Below, in pieces: positions 1-6,389 of a DNA stretch of 10,676 nt. How positions within the stretch are numbered: position 1 is the stretch's first letter; each line of letters starts with the position of its first letter. The notes under the pieces are model-generated. The model saw nothing but the letters and a program-made list of their open reading frames with translations, had not been told where the DNA came from and ran no database searches. The stretch lies in the NCBI GenBank assembly GCA_023442905.1, contig JAEZWY010000084.1:1-10676 (forward strand), in the 5' to 3' direction. The stretch is from Bacillota bacterium. GTDB lineage: Bacteria; Bacillota; Bacilli; Lactobacillales; Aerococcaceae. The translations under genes were made by a program, and so were the position numbers.

Positions 1-131
1 GTTTGTAAGCTGATAAATAAGAAGCGATTATTCATCAGATTACGTCTGTCTTCAATGCTATACCGCCAACGCCAAATAAAATAAATATCCATAAAAATAA
101 TGGCCATATTAGCCAAGACATTTACTATCAT
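1..131 (-). CDS. Partial gene, N-terminal 43 codons of a probable membrane protein
   Basis: An open frame begins with ATG at 131-129 and stays open to the left edge, so only the first 43 codons are present. A strong ribosome site (GGAGG, at 137-141) lies 5 nt upstream, which is why I accept it as a real start. The first 20 or so residues are hydrophobic (VLANMAIIFMDIYFIW) and are followed by a basic stretch (RWRYSIEDRRN), then another hydrophobic run. This fits a membrane protein whose first helix begins at the N-terminus. The family cannot be named from this fragment. It is on the same strand as the DUF2207 gene but separated from it by about 350 nt and a terminator, so it is a separate transcription unit. 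Confidence 0.6.
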   Translation of the reverse strand, partial: MIVNVLANMAIIFMDIYFIWRWRYSIEDRRNLMNNRFLFISLQ

Positions 132-410
132 TCTACCCTCCTATAATGATGGTCATTTTCCTACTATCTCACTAGATTTTTTTATCTTTTATTCTTATAA
201 AAAGCTATCCTGACTAATATATCATAATTCATTATTCAGTCATCATTTTAAATTTTTTTCTGATAAAAAAATTGTAACTAATTCACCAACAATTTATGAT
301 TAGAATTAATTTTTTCAATCTAGCAACATACTTCCTCATTATGAAAGATAATAAGTTATATTCATGCTTTTTATTTTAATAATATATGAAAATATTCGGA
401 AATAAAAAGG
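132..410. other. AT-rich intergenic region without a gene
   Basis: No credible coding frame with a ribosome site was seen on either strand. The stretch holds a candidate minus-strand promoter (216-243), a perfect 9-bp A/T-only inverted repeat (251-259 with 265-273, 5-nt loop) and a promoter-like pair on the plus strand (TTGTAA at 272-277, 17 nt, TATGAT at 295-300) that has no gene downstream. Such sites are common by chance at this base composition. Confidence 0.6.
216..243 (-). promoter_or_regulatory. Candidate promoter for the left-edge membrane-protein gene
   Basis: On the minus strand there is an ATGACT -35 box (238-243), a 16-nt spacer and a TATATT -10 box (216-221), about 85 nt upstream of the partial gene. 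Matches to the sigma-A consensus are partial and the area is very AT-rich, so chance is a real alternative. Confidence 0.28.
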
Positions 411-414
411 AAAT

Positions 415-445
415 AAAAAAACCAACTAACACAAGTTTAGTTGGT
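415..445 (-). terminator. Rho-independent terminator of the lemA-DUF2207 operon
   Basis: On the minus strand a perfect 9-bp stem (ACCAACTAA at 437-445 with TTAGTTGGT at 421-429) with a 7-nt loop is followed at once by TTTTTT (415-420). It lies 35 nt past the DUF2207 stop codon. The plus strand lacks a T tract after the stem, so it acts in one direction only. Confidence 0.85.
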
Positions 446-479
446 CAAAACAATTATTGTTTAAATGTAGTAAGTTTGG

Positions 480-2297
480 CTAGCGAACACCACCGCCGCC
501 ACCGCCACCGAAGGAACCGCCACCACCACCAAAGCTGGTACCACCACCGCCACCAGAAGATGACGAGGCTGTTGCAGCGCTATGACCATCGGAATAGGAA
601 CGATTTAACATTGATCCATAGTAAGCATAGTAGAAGAATGGCGCATCCGAGTATGTTGATATTTCTGCATATTCAGGGTAGATCTTGCGGAACTCTTCTT
701 CTACTTCATCTGCAATACCAAAGGCACCGGCATAGATCATTAATTCATCCCAGAGAGCTACCTCGTTGGTTTGTCGTTCATTTAGTAGAGAGAAATCTAA
801 TAAATAGTTTTTAAATTTTACAACATTGTCGCGTAATTCAAATCCTTTTTCAGTATAAGCTACTTGTGCTACTTCATGGGCAATATCTAAATCAGTCTTT
901 TCGCGACGAGACTTAGCTGTTAACCCAATAAACGTATAGCCATTTTCTTCTAAATAATCTGAAGAGTATGTATCCAAGGCTGATTCATAAGCTTCAATTT
1001 TCTTATAGTTCTTTTCGATATATTTAGAAAAGGCCTTTTGTTCAACACGGCCATCCTTTTGTGCGACTCTTTGCATTAACTTAAATAATCGCGCAACAGG
1101 CCCAGTTGGTGCTTGCTCAGACTGAATATATATAACAGCTTGATCTTTCGACCGTAAGAAACCGTCAATTTCTTCTTCACGGACGGTGATATACCCGTTT
1201 TTAACCAGATATAAAATACCGGCAGTCATATAATTTTGCCGTAATTCACTCTCATTATCAATTAATTGTTCTAAAATTTTATATAGTTGGAATATATCTT
1301 CACTTGGCGCCTGACGGTAATATTCGCCTTGTGTACGTTTTTCCATAGTGGCCATCGTTGGATAATATTCTCGATATTTTCGTTGATTAGCTGCATAATG
1401 ACCAATGCCCCAGACACCAGCACCAAGTCCTCCCGCTGCTGCTAAAGCAGATAAACCTAGGATTACTTTTGTACCTGTGCTCATAGAAGTATCAGCTTCA
1501 TTTGCACCATCCATCTCTTGAATTTCTTCATAAGTAGCATTAGGATCATAGTCTTCATAGTTATATGAAGAACCCTCAAAAGCTTGCTCTACAAATGAAT
1601 CAAATGTTCTGTCTTCAATAATAAAGTCAGTTGGATACGTACCATCTGGAATACGCAATAGGATAGTAACATAGTTATTAGAACCTAAAGATTCAGTAGA
1701 GGCTGTTTGTACGACACCATTACTAGTGATATCAATATTACCATTGTAACCAAATCCCCAGATACGATTATCATCATAGTTGAATGATTCTACCTCTGAA
1801 GAAATATCTACGGATACAGCATCCGGAGACGGGGATAGGTCTGAGTTAATAAACTGCCAGTAGACCATTTGATCCGTTGAAGTTTGCGTAACAAAATTTG
1901 AAATTTCATACGATAACTCATAAGTATGATTCCCATATTCAGTAATACCCCAATTCAATTCATTGGTGTTTTGCCCATAGGTTCCTGCTTTTTGGTCAAA
2001 ACTATCATCAATATCCCAAGATGATTGTTCTTCTAAAGGCTGCCCATCCATTGAAACAGTAAAATTAGAAATATCCTGAACATCTTCAAGATTTAAACCT
2101 TTATAAATCTCAGTTCCCTCATCAGTATTCATATCCCAAGTTTCATGGATTAATGCTGACCCATCTGATTGCAAAGTCACATCTACATCAATCGCATTAA
2201 TCTCATTTGCCAATACTGATTGGGGTGCTACCCAAAATAAAACCAACGCACCAAAGGCTAGGATAAATCCAATAGCTTTATGATGTGTTTTTACCAT
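480..2297 (-). CDS. DUF2207 family predicted membrane protein with glycine-rich tail
   Basis: A 605-residue protein of the DUF2207 family, whose biochemical role is not known. Residues 1-30 form a signal peptide with likely cleavage after LANA-type small residues (SVLA, 30). Residues about 32-230 are the extracytoplasmic DUF2207 beta-rich domain. A single membrane helix follows at about 277-299 (VILGLSALAAAGGLGAGVWG). The cytoplasmic part (300-560) carries the aromatic-rich WDELMIYAGAFGIADEVEEE segment typical of the family. The last 25 or so residues are almost all glycine with a terminal VR, also usual for these proteins. The start ATG has GGAG 8 nt upstream, inside the end of lemA, and the two frames overlap by 7 nt, so translation is probably coupled. 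The LemA and DUF2207 pairing recurs in many bacteria, suggesting a shared membrane role. Family assignment is firm; function is not. Confidence 0.9.
   Translation of the reverse strand: MVKTHHKAIGFILAFGALVLFWVAPQSVLANEINAIDVDVTLQSDGSALIHETWDMNTDEGTEIYKGLNLEDVQDISNFTVSMDGQPLEEQSSWDIDDSFDQKAGTYGQNTNELNWGITEYGNHTYELSYEISNFVTQTSTDQMVYWQFINSDLSPSPDAVSVDISSEVESFNYDDNRIWGFGYNGNIDITSNGVVQTASTESLGSNNYVTILLRIPDGTYPTDFIIEDRTFDSFVEQAFEGSSYNYEDYDPNATYEEIQEMDGANEADTSMSTGTKVILGLSALAAAGGLGAGVWGIGHYAANQRKYREYYPTMATMEKRTQGEYYRQAPSEDIFQLYKILEQLIDNESELRQNYMTAGILYLVKNGYITVREEEIDGFLRSKDQAVIYIQSEQAPTGPVARLFKLMQRVAQKDGRVEQKAFSKYIEKNYKKIEAYESALDTYSSDYLEENGYTFIGLTAKSRREKTDLDIAHEVAQVAYTEKGFELRDNVVKFKNYLLDFSLLNERQTNEVALWDELMIYAGAFGIADEVEEEFRKIYPEYAEISTYSDAPFFYYAYYGSMLNRSYSDGHSAATASSSSGGGGGTSFGGGGGSFGGGGGGGVR
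483..560 (-). repeat. Low-complexity glycine-codon tract
   Basis: A run of GGN codons encodes the glycine tail of the DUF2207 protein. On the plus strand it reads as repeated ccaccgcc units. It is locally much richer in G+C than its surroundings and is a natural place for in-frame length change by slippage. The antisense frame across it gives a His/Arg-rich open frame that is not a gene. Confidence 0.75.
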
Positions 2298-2833
2298 TGT
2301 GGCATCTCCGCTTTTTCTGCTGTATTTTCAAAGTAGTCTTCTGGCGTAAATCCTGTAAATCCAGCAATAACAGAATTTGGGAAGGTTTTAATTAAACGAT
2401 TATATTTCGTAACTGTGTCATTGAAGACCATACGTGACTGACGTACATTATTTTCATAAGTATTCACAGAATTCATTGTTGATTGATAAACTTCTGAGGC
2501 TTTTAAGTTAGGATATTGTTCTACAACAACATCGATTGAACGTAAGGCACGGTTGAAGGCTGCATCATCTTTCTCTACATCACTAACCGTTGAGTTTCGA
2601 GATACACTAGAACGTGCTTCTACAATTTCAGTTAACGTATCGTGTTCATGTGTTTGATATTGTTTTGTTGCTGAAATTAAATTAGTTAAAGCATCCCAAC
2701 GAGATTCTACTTGTGCTGCAATTTGCGCCATGGCATTTGATACCATTTCTTTGGAACGTACGAAGTTATTGTAGGCTCCAATCCCCCACACAACTAATAA
2801 AACGATTATAGCAATGACAATAATCCACACCAT
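2291..2833 (-). CDS. lemA: LemA family membrane protein
   Basis: A 180-residue LemA family protein. Residues 2-20 (VWIIVIAIIVLLVVWGIGA) form an N-terminal membrane anchor, followed at once by YNNFV, the family's YN(x)LV signature. The rest is a long, mostly helical domain: residues 27-75 match the first LemA helix pair, and near the C-terminus is the conserved FPNSVIAGFTGF segment (151-162). The start is ATG at 2833: AAGGAG (2843-2848) sits 9 nt upstream. A TTG at 2842 would add three residues but lies directly against the ribosome site and cannot be used. It is the first gene of a two-gene operon with the DUF2207 gene, overlapping it by 7 nt. LemA proteins are widespread and of undefined function; some are paired with membrane proteases or DUF2207 proteins. 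Confidence 0.92.
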   Translation of the reverse strand: MVWIIVIAIIVLLVVWGIGAYNNFVRSKEMVSNAMAQIAAQVESRWDALTNLISATKQYQTHEHDTLTEIVEARSSVSRNSTVSDVEKDDAAFNRALRSIDVVVEQYPNLKASEVYQSTMNSVNTYENNVRQSRMVFNDTVTKYNRLIKTFPNSVIAGFTGFTPEDYFENTAEKAEMPQW

Positions 2834-2842
2834 AATATCCAA

Positions 2843-2848
2843 CTCCTT
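2843..2848 (-). promoter_or_regulatory. Ribosome binding site deciding the lemA start
   Basis: AAGGAG on the minus strand, 9 nt before the ATG at 2833. The upstream TTG (2842-2840) has zero spacing from it, which rules out the longer frame. Confidence 0.8.
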
Positions 2849-2864
2849 TTCTTTTGATATTTTA

Positions 2865-2893
2865 ATTATACTTTAAATGTCATTATCGATAAA
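2865..2893 (-). promoter_or_regulatory. Promoter of the lemA-DUF2207 operon
   Basis: A consensus TATAAT -10 box (2865-2870) on the minus strand, 17 nt after a weak -35 box TTTATC (2888-2893), about 32 nt before the lemA start codon. A TATCG-6 nt-CGATA inverted repeat (2884-2899) covers the -35 position and could be an operator. Confidence 0.55.
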
Positions 2894-2915
2894 CCGATAT
2901 CATTCATTATTGTAC

Positions 2916-2955
2916 AAAAAAGAGATGTAAAGTACTATAACATCACTTACATCTC
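2916..2955 (-). terminator. Rho-independent terminator of the trmO-hydrolase operon
   Basis: On the minus strand GAGATGTAA (2947-2955) pairs with TTACATCTC (2922-2930), extendable by two pairs across a one-base bulge, followed by TTTTTT (2916-2921). It lies 15 nt beyond the hydrolase stop and separates that operon from the lemA promoter. Confidence 0.85.
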
Positions 2956-2969
2956 CTCTACTCTTCAAT

Positions 2970-3863
2970 TTATTTTTCGACCTCAAAGGTATTCGTTAAA
3001 CGTCCAAGATGTTCAATCTCAACTGTGATTTCATCACCAGTTTTTAGCCAATTCCGTTCATTTTCCGGGTATCCTAGTACAACACCAGATGGGGTCCCAG
3101 TTAGGATAATATCTCCAGCTTGTAATGTCATGTATGCAGAAATATACGAAACAATTTCCGCCACATCAAAAATCATTTGTTGAGTATTAGCTGATTGTAC
3201 TAGGTTCCCATTACGAAACGTTTTGATATCAAGATGGTTTACATCAACCTCATCTTTAGTAGTCAAATAGGGTCCAATTGGTGCTGAACCATCGTTACTT
3301 TTACCAAGTAACCATTGGCCCGATTTAAACTGCAAATCACGAACTGATACATCATTTGCAATTGAATAACCAAAGACAACATCTAAGGCATCAGCTTTAG
3401 ACACATTCTTTGCTTTTTTACCAATAATTACTGCTAATTCGCCTTCATAGTCAAATTGCTCTCCTTGTTGATTTAAAGGAATTACTTGCTGATGACTAGC
3501 TAAAGCATTATTAAATTTTGAAAATAGTACCGGCTCATCCGGGGCATCTGAAATATTCGATTCACTGACATGATCATGGTAGTTTAAACCTACACAAATA
3601 ATCTTCTCTGGATTATCCACCACTGGTGCGTATGAAATGGTTGATTCATCCACGAAAGAAACCTCGTGTGCGTGGTGGGTATAATAATCAAGAATTTGTT
3701 GAATATGATCTTCATATGATCCTTGAATGATTGCCTTCATTTGATTGGGGACAGGGATTCCTAGGGTTTCACTAGCTTCCGCAATGTCTATAATGCCCAA
3801 TTCACTTTGAATACCCACATGAATATTATCTAAATTTGCCTTATAATATTGAAGAAATTTCAT
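2970..3863 (-). CDS. Fumarylacetoacetate hydrolase (FAH) family protein
   Basis: A 297-residue cytoplasmic enzyme of the FAH superfamily, metal-dependent enzymes that cleave or decarboxylate 2-oxo acids such as acylpyruvates and oxaloacetate. The N-terminal 80 residues are the variable cap. The catalytic domain starts at KIICVGLNYHDH (87-98). The metal ligands are visible: E140 and E142 in YEGELAVIIGK, and D171 in NDVSVRD. Further family marks are GKSNDGSAPIGP (187-198) and LTGTPSGV (254-261). The length is normal for the family. Start is ATG with GGAGG 7 nt upstream; this ribosome site overlaps the trmO stop codon and the genes are 10 nt apart, so they are co-transcribed. The exact substrate cannot be read from sequence; acylpyruvate hydrolase or oxaloacetate decarboxylase are the usual annotations. 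No aromatic-degradation genes are nearby to favour a catabolic role. Confidence 0.88.
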   Translation of the reverse strand: MKFLQYYKANLDNIHVGIQSELGIIDIAEASETLGIPVPNQMKAIIQGSYEDHIQQILDYYTHHAHEVSFVDESTISYAPVVDNPEKIICVGLNYHDHVSESNISDAPDEPVLFSKFNNALASHQQVIPLNQQGEQFDYEGELAVIIGKKAKNVSKADALDVVFGYSIANDVSVRDLQFKSGQWLLGKSNDGSAPIGPYLTTKDEVDVNHLDIKTFRNGNLVQSANTQQMIFDVAEIVSYISAYMTLQAGDIILTGTPSGVVLGYPENERNWLKTGDEITVEIEHLGRLTNTFEVEK

Positions 3864-3873
3864 AGTTATCCTC

Positions 3874-4557
3874 CTATAATCTTTCTGCTTTGGTAATATT
3901 AACTACCCTTAAAATACCACTTTTTACTGTAAAATGTACGTCATATGCATCAAAGCGCATACCGTATACTTTATCAGTATCAGCTTGCGTTCTTGGTCTT
4001 GGATCTTCGGCTAAAACAGCATGTAACTGTTCAACCAGATACGATGGTATCACAGACGAAACCTCATCTACCATTTCTACCTTTAGTGGTTGCCATGCTA
4101 CCTCATCCATAAATCCAGATTTAGCTCCTTCATGAATATCTGTCTTAATATAAGGTTTGATATCCAATATAGGCGTATTATGGCGTAAATCAATACCAGA
4201 TACCTCTAATGAGACCTTACCACTTTCATCTATATGGGCTTTTTCTAGTTTCACAGAAGATAGTCCGATTGGATTAGGTCGATACGGTGACCTTGAAGCA
4301 AAAACACCCACTCGCTGGTTTCCACCTAATCGTGGTGGCCTAACTGTTGCCTTATGGGTACGTCCTTTTTGCTCAGAAAAATGCCAAACTAGCCATAAAT
4401 AGTCAAATGCTTCAATACCTTTAAAATACGCTTCTTGGTTGAAAGGTGGATTAAAGTAGATTGTTCCCTTTACTTCAGGCACTACCATACTTTGTCTGGG
4501 AATACCGAATTTTTCAACAAAGGCATTCTCAATCCAACCTATTGGTTCAATTTCCAT
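3874..4557 (-). CDS. trmO: tRNA (adenine(37)-N6)-methyltransferase TrmO
   Basis: A 227-residue TrmO (TsaA/YaeB, formerly VirR) protein, close to the roughly 235 residues of the E. coli enzyme. The family N6-methylates t6A at position 37 of tRNA-Thr(GGU) to m6t6A using S-adenosylmethionine; it is a dimeric beta-barrel methyltransferase unlike Rossmann-fold ones. Key motifs are RPPRLGG (73-79), FASRSPYRPNPIGLS (86-100) and DLRHNTPILDIKPY (123-136), which form the SAM and active-site region. The C-terminal domain begins around DPRPRT (185-190). Start is ATG with GGGAGG 6 nt upstream. It is the first gene of a two-gene operon with the FAH-family hydrolase and is divergent from the SAP-domain gene. 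Assignment is firm. Confidence 0.93.
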   Translation of the reverse strand: MEIEPIGWIENAFVEKFGIPRQSMVVPEVKGTIYFNPPFNQEAYFKGIEAFDYLWLVWHFSEQKGRTHKATVRPPRLGGNQRVGVFASRSPYRPNPIGLSSVKLEKAHIDESGKVSLEVSGIDLRHNTPILDIKPYIKTDIHEGAKSGFMDEVAWQPLKVEMVDEVSSVIPSYLVEQLHAVLAEDPRPRTQADTDKVYGMRFDAYDVHFTVKSGILRVVNITKAERL

Positions 4558-4612
4558 TTAATTCCTCCCATACACTAACCCACTAATTATTTACTACTTT
4601 TCTTACATAGAC

Positions 4613-4641
4613 TTGTTTAAATTTCTCCTAGAAACTATACT
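4613..4641 (+). promoter_or_regulatory. Promoter of the SAP-domain gene
   Basis: TTGTTT (4613-4618), a 17-nt spacer and TATACT (4636-4641), predicting a transcript start near 4648 and a leader of about 29 nt. A minus-strand -10-like TATAGT (4634-4639) overlaps it and may serve trmO, so the divergent promoters could compete. Confidence 0.55.
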
Positions 4642-4676
4642 AAGATTAAACGTAAACAAAACTAAAGGAGAAATTT
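4619..4676. repeat. Perfect 11-bp inverted repeat in the divergent promoter region
   Basis: AAATTTCTCCT (4619-4629) and AGGAGAAATTT (4666-4676) are exact reverse complements separated by 36 nt. The right arm contains the ribosome site of the SAP-domain gene and abuts its ATG; the left arm lies in the spacer of that gene's promoter. It may be a protein-binding operator or, in a longer transcript, a hairpin hiding the ribosome site. Confidence 0.6.
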
Positions 4677-5228
4677 ATGGCTAACATAGATACAGTTAAA
4701 CAACTCTATACTAACTATCCTGAAATGCCCTATATCAATCCAAATCGCGATTTTGATACCTTCATGGATAAGTTAGATGTCCAAAAAGAACACCTTGTTC
4801 CAAAAAGAAATATGCTACGTACTGATGATGGTTTGCTTCCCGGACATATCATTCTATTATGGCGACTTGACCTAGGTACTTTCTCAACCGAATCGGCTAT
4901 TCCACGCTATTTTGAGTATATCTATGGTATTAATGCACCAGCTGAATTAGAAGACCTTATTGAAGATGGGCTAGCCTACCAAATGTCAGCTAAGGAAACA
5001 TTATACTTGGTGAATGCGGGCACATTGAAAAAAATCTTAAAGAATGCCGGCCTTTCCGGTTACTCATCAATGAAGAAAGATGCTTTAGTTAAATTTGTTC
5101 AAGATGAAATTAGTGAAGAAGATTTAGCGCCACAGATACCGATGATTGCTTACCAAACTACTGAACGCGGTCACGAATTAGTTGAAAAATATGACGACAT
5201 TATTCAACGTCACGGACCCAAAGGTTAA
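4677..5228 (+). CDS. SAP-domain protein of unknown function
   Basis: A 183-residue soluble protein with no signal peptide or membrane segment. Residues about 112-146 (from VNAGTLKKILKNAGL to VQDEI) resemble a SAP domain, a helix-extended-helix module that binds DNA or RNA in many proteins. Residues 53-100 contain LPGHIILLWRLDLGT followed by PRYFEYIYGINA, a pattern I associate with phage and Lactobacillales SAP-domain proteins. The C-terminus (TTERGHELVEKYDDIIQRHG) is another helix typical of that group. No catalytic motif is seen. Start is ATG with AAAGGAG 6 nt upstream. It is a single-gene unit with its own promoter and terminator, divergent from trmO, with no phage genes near it. Nucleic-acid binding is inferred from the domain only; it could be an old phage-derived or regulatory protein. 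Confidence 0.8.
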   Translation: MANIDTVKQLYTNYPEMPYINPNRDFDTFMDKLDVQKEHLVPKRNMLRTDDGLLPGHIILLWRLDLGTFSTESAIPRYFEYIYGINAPAELEDLIEDGLAYQMSAKETLYLVNAGTLKKILKNAGLSGYSSMKKDALVKFVQDEISEEDLAPQIPMIAYQTTERGHELVEKYDDIIQRHGPKG

Positions 5229-5244
5229 ATCTATAGTACATTAG

Positions 5245-5272
5245 GCTGTGACAAACTAATCACAGCTTTTTT
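5245..5272 (+). terminator. Rho-independent terminator of the SAP-domain gene
   Basis: GCTGTGA (5245-5251) pairs with TCACAGC (5260-5266) around an 8-nt loop, followed by six Ts (5267-5272). It lies 17 nt past the stop codon. The minus strand has no T tract at this hairpin, so the opposing BRCT fragment does not obviously use it. Confidence 0.9.
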
Positions 5273-5349
5273 GCATACGATAAATTACCCTAATACATAT
5301 TTGTATGTGGGAAAAAGCAAATAAACAGCTGCTAGTCTAGCTAGTAATT

Positions 5350-5568
5350 CTAGGTCATTTCAAGTAGTTGTTTAAATATTTTTTCTGATATAATTTTAAT
5401 TTTTTCACCACGATTAGCATATTCTTCAGCTTTTTTAAATTTACTTGTTTTTTTCTGCTGATTTAGGTCAGATTGTGCAACGATTAAGTAATCTGTTTTT
5501 AGGGTCACCGATTTCCCTAATATTGCCCCTTTATTTAAAGCACTTTGCATTGCTTCTTCACGCGACAT
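5350..5568 (-). pseudogene. BRCT-domain C-terminal part of the exonuclease, out of frame
   Basis: A 72-codon frame whose product is a BRCT domain core: SREEAMQSALNKGA, then VTLKTDYLIVAQSD, then KFKKAEEYANRGEKIKIISE. These match the BRCT pattern of a start helix, the TDYLV strand, the KxKKAEE helix and the final IISE segment. BRCT domains open with a (V/I)FTGxLxxMSR strand, and that strand is found at the very end of the upstream exonuclease frame (TIIF) plus untranslated codons GDLDN before this ATG. The two frames therefore make one ancestral gene of about 314 codons, split by loss of one base near 5588-5592. A separate start at ATG 5568 is possible, since GGTGA lies 10 nt upstream and the exonuclease stop is 5 nt away, but a BRCT domain lacking its first strand would probably not fold well. 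A sequencing error is a live alternative. Confidence 0.7.
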
Positions 5569-5573
5569 ATTAT

Positions 5574-6293
5574 CTAAGTCACCGGAAAAATAATGGTTTT
5601 ATTAAATAAGGGGTGCATAGGATTAAAGTCAGATGTTTCTGCTTTTAAATCTTCAACCTTAATTTGCTTTGGATAAGATCGACGATAAAAAGCATTCCTG
5701 AAATCTTGCTCACTTTGATAAACTTCCTTGGCTTGGTTAAAGAGCTGGTTATATACTTCCACTGTAATAAAGCAATCATTTAAACCACGGTGAGCCCCTT
5801 GATAAGAGATACCGTAAAATTGCGCCAATGTTCCTAACTTATGATTAGGTGTACTCGTCACTAATTTTCTTGCAATGGTTAGCACATCAAGATAGTCATT
5901 TCTTACAGGATAATTATATAAACTAACGGCCGTATCATAAATAAAACTTAGGTCAAAATTGACATTATAGCCTAAAATAATATCTTCCTGTAGAAAATCT
6001 AAGAATTCTGGCATTGCCTGGGTGATTCTTGGTGCTGTCATGACCATATTATTCGTAATACCAGTTAAATTGGTAATAAAACCTGAAATCGGTTGGTTTG
6101 GTTGGACAAGTGTTGAAAATGTCCGCTCCATTTGGTGGTCACGGATACGAATTGCAGATAATTCTAAGATTTCATCATTACTAGTTTTTAATCCAGTTGT
6201 CTCGATATCAATCATAACGTAGTCCTTTGGAAAACCAATAATTGATTTTCCCATATACGGTCTTTTTTGATTTGATCTTCTATTGTAAGCCAT
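5574..6293 (-). CDS. DEDDh 3'-5' exonuclease (DnaQ/PolC-epsilon type), C-terminally frameshifted
   Basis: A 239-residue exonuclease of the DnaQ superfamily, which removes nucleotides from DNA or RNA 3' ends with two metal ions. The acidic residues are all present: D29 and E31 in IDIETTGL (ExoI), D114 in GYNVNFDLSF (ExoII), and H168 with D173 in HRGLNDC (ExoIII, the DEDDh subtype). So the catalytic domain (about 24-190) looks intact. After a linker, residues 226-236 (HPLFNKTIIF) begin the first strand of a BRCT domain, but the frame then ends at PVT-stop. The remainder lies in the -1 frame from 5568 down. The intact form, about 314 residues, is the normal exonuclease-BRCT architecture in Lactobacillales. 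Start is ATG with AAGGAAG 7 nt upstream. It is divergent from the yaiI-like gene. Known members include stand-alone proofreading-like or repair nucleases; this one's substrate is not evident. Confidence 0.88.
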   Translation of the reverse strand: MAYNRRSNQKRPYMGKSIIGFPKDYVMIDIETTGLKTSNDEILELSAIRIRDHQMERTFSTLVQPNQPISGFITNLTGITNNMVMTAPRITQAMPEFLDFLQEDIILGYNVNFDLSFIYDTAVSLYNYPVRNDYLDVLTIARKLVTSTPNHKLGTLAQFYGISYQGAHRGLNDCFITVEVYNQLFNQAKEVYQSEQDFRNAFYRRSYPKQIKVEDLKAETSDFNPMHPLFNKTIIFPVT

Positions 6294-6326
6294 AGTGCCA
6301 CTTCCTTATTAAACCCATCTGTTATT

Positions 6327-6355
6327 TTGGTTACATTATATTATACGTTTATTTT
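6327..6355 (+). promoter_or_regulatory. Weak candidate promoter of the yaiI-like gene
   Basis: TTGGTT (6327-6332), 17 nt and TATTTT (6350-6355), ending about 34 nt before the ATG. It overlaps the opposite-strand exonuclease promoter. The -10 match is poor. Confidence 0.3.
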
Positions 6356-6368
6356 ATCAATTAGTTAA
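6340..6368 (-). promoter_or_regulatory. Promoter of the exonuclease gene
   Basis: TTAACT (6363-6368), a 17-nt spacer and a consensus TATAAT (6340-6345) on the minus strand, about 47 nt before the start codon. Confidence 0.6.
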
Positions 6369-6389
6369 TTTATAGAAAGGAAAAATTTC

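Noticed and set aside
251..273. A/T-only 9-bp hairpin as a terminator
   Set aside because: The stem has no G-C pairs and is not placed after a gene end; it is more likely base-composition noise.
386..814. Plus-strand 142-codon His/Arg-rich open frame
   Set aside because: It is antisense to the glycine-rich tail and C-terminal part of DUF2207, has no ribosome site, and its composition follows from glycine codons read backwards.
3890..4402. Two plus-strand 81-codon open frames inside trmO
   Set aside because: They are antisense to well-conserved TrmO codons, lack ribosome sites and show no family features.
5285..5349. Possible minus-strand terminator after the BRCT fragment
   Set aside because: Only a 4-bp AGCA/TGCT stem precedes the short T run, too weak to call.
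5566..5600. Programmed -1 ribosomal frameshifting as the default reading of the exonuclease-BRCT split
   Set aside because: The site is not a canonical X XXY YYZ heptamer and I see no clear stimulatory structure; a one-base deletion or read error is simpler, though not excluded.
6022..6222. Plus-strand 66-codon open frame within the exonuclease gene
   Set aside because: It is a shadow of the conserved ExoI region on the other strand.
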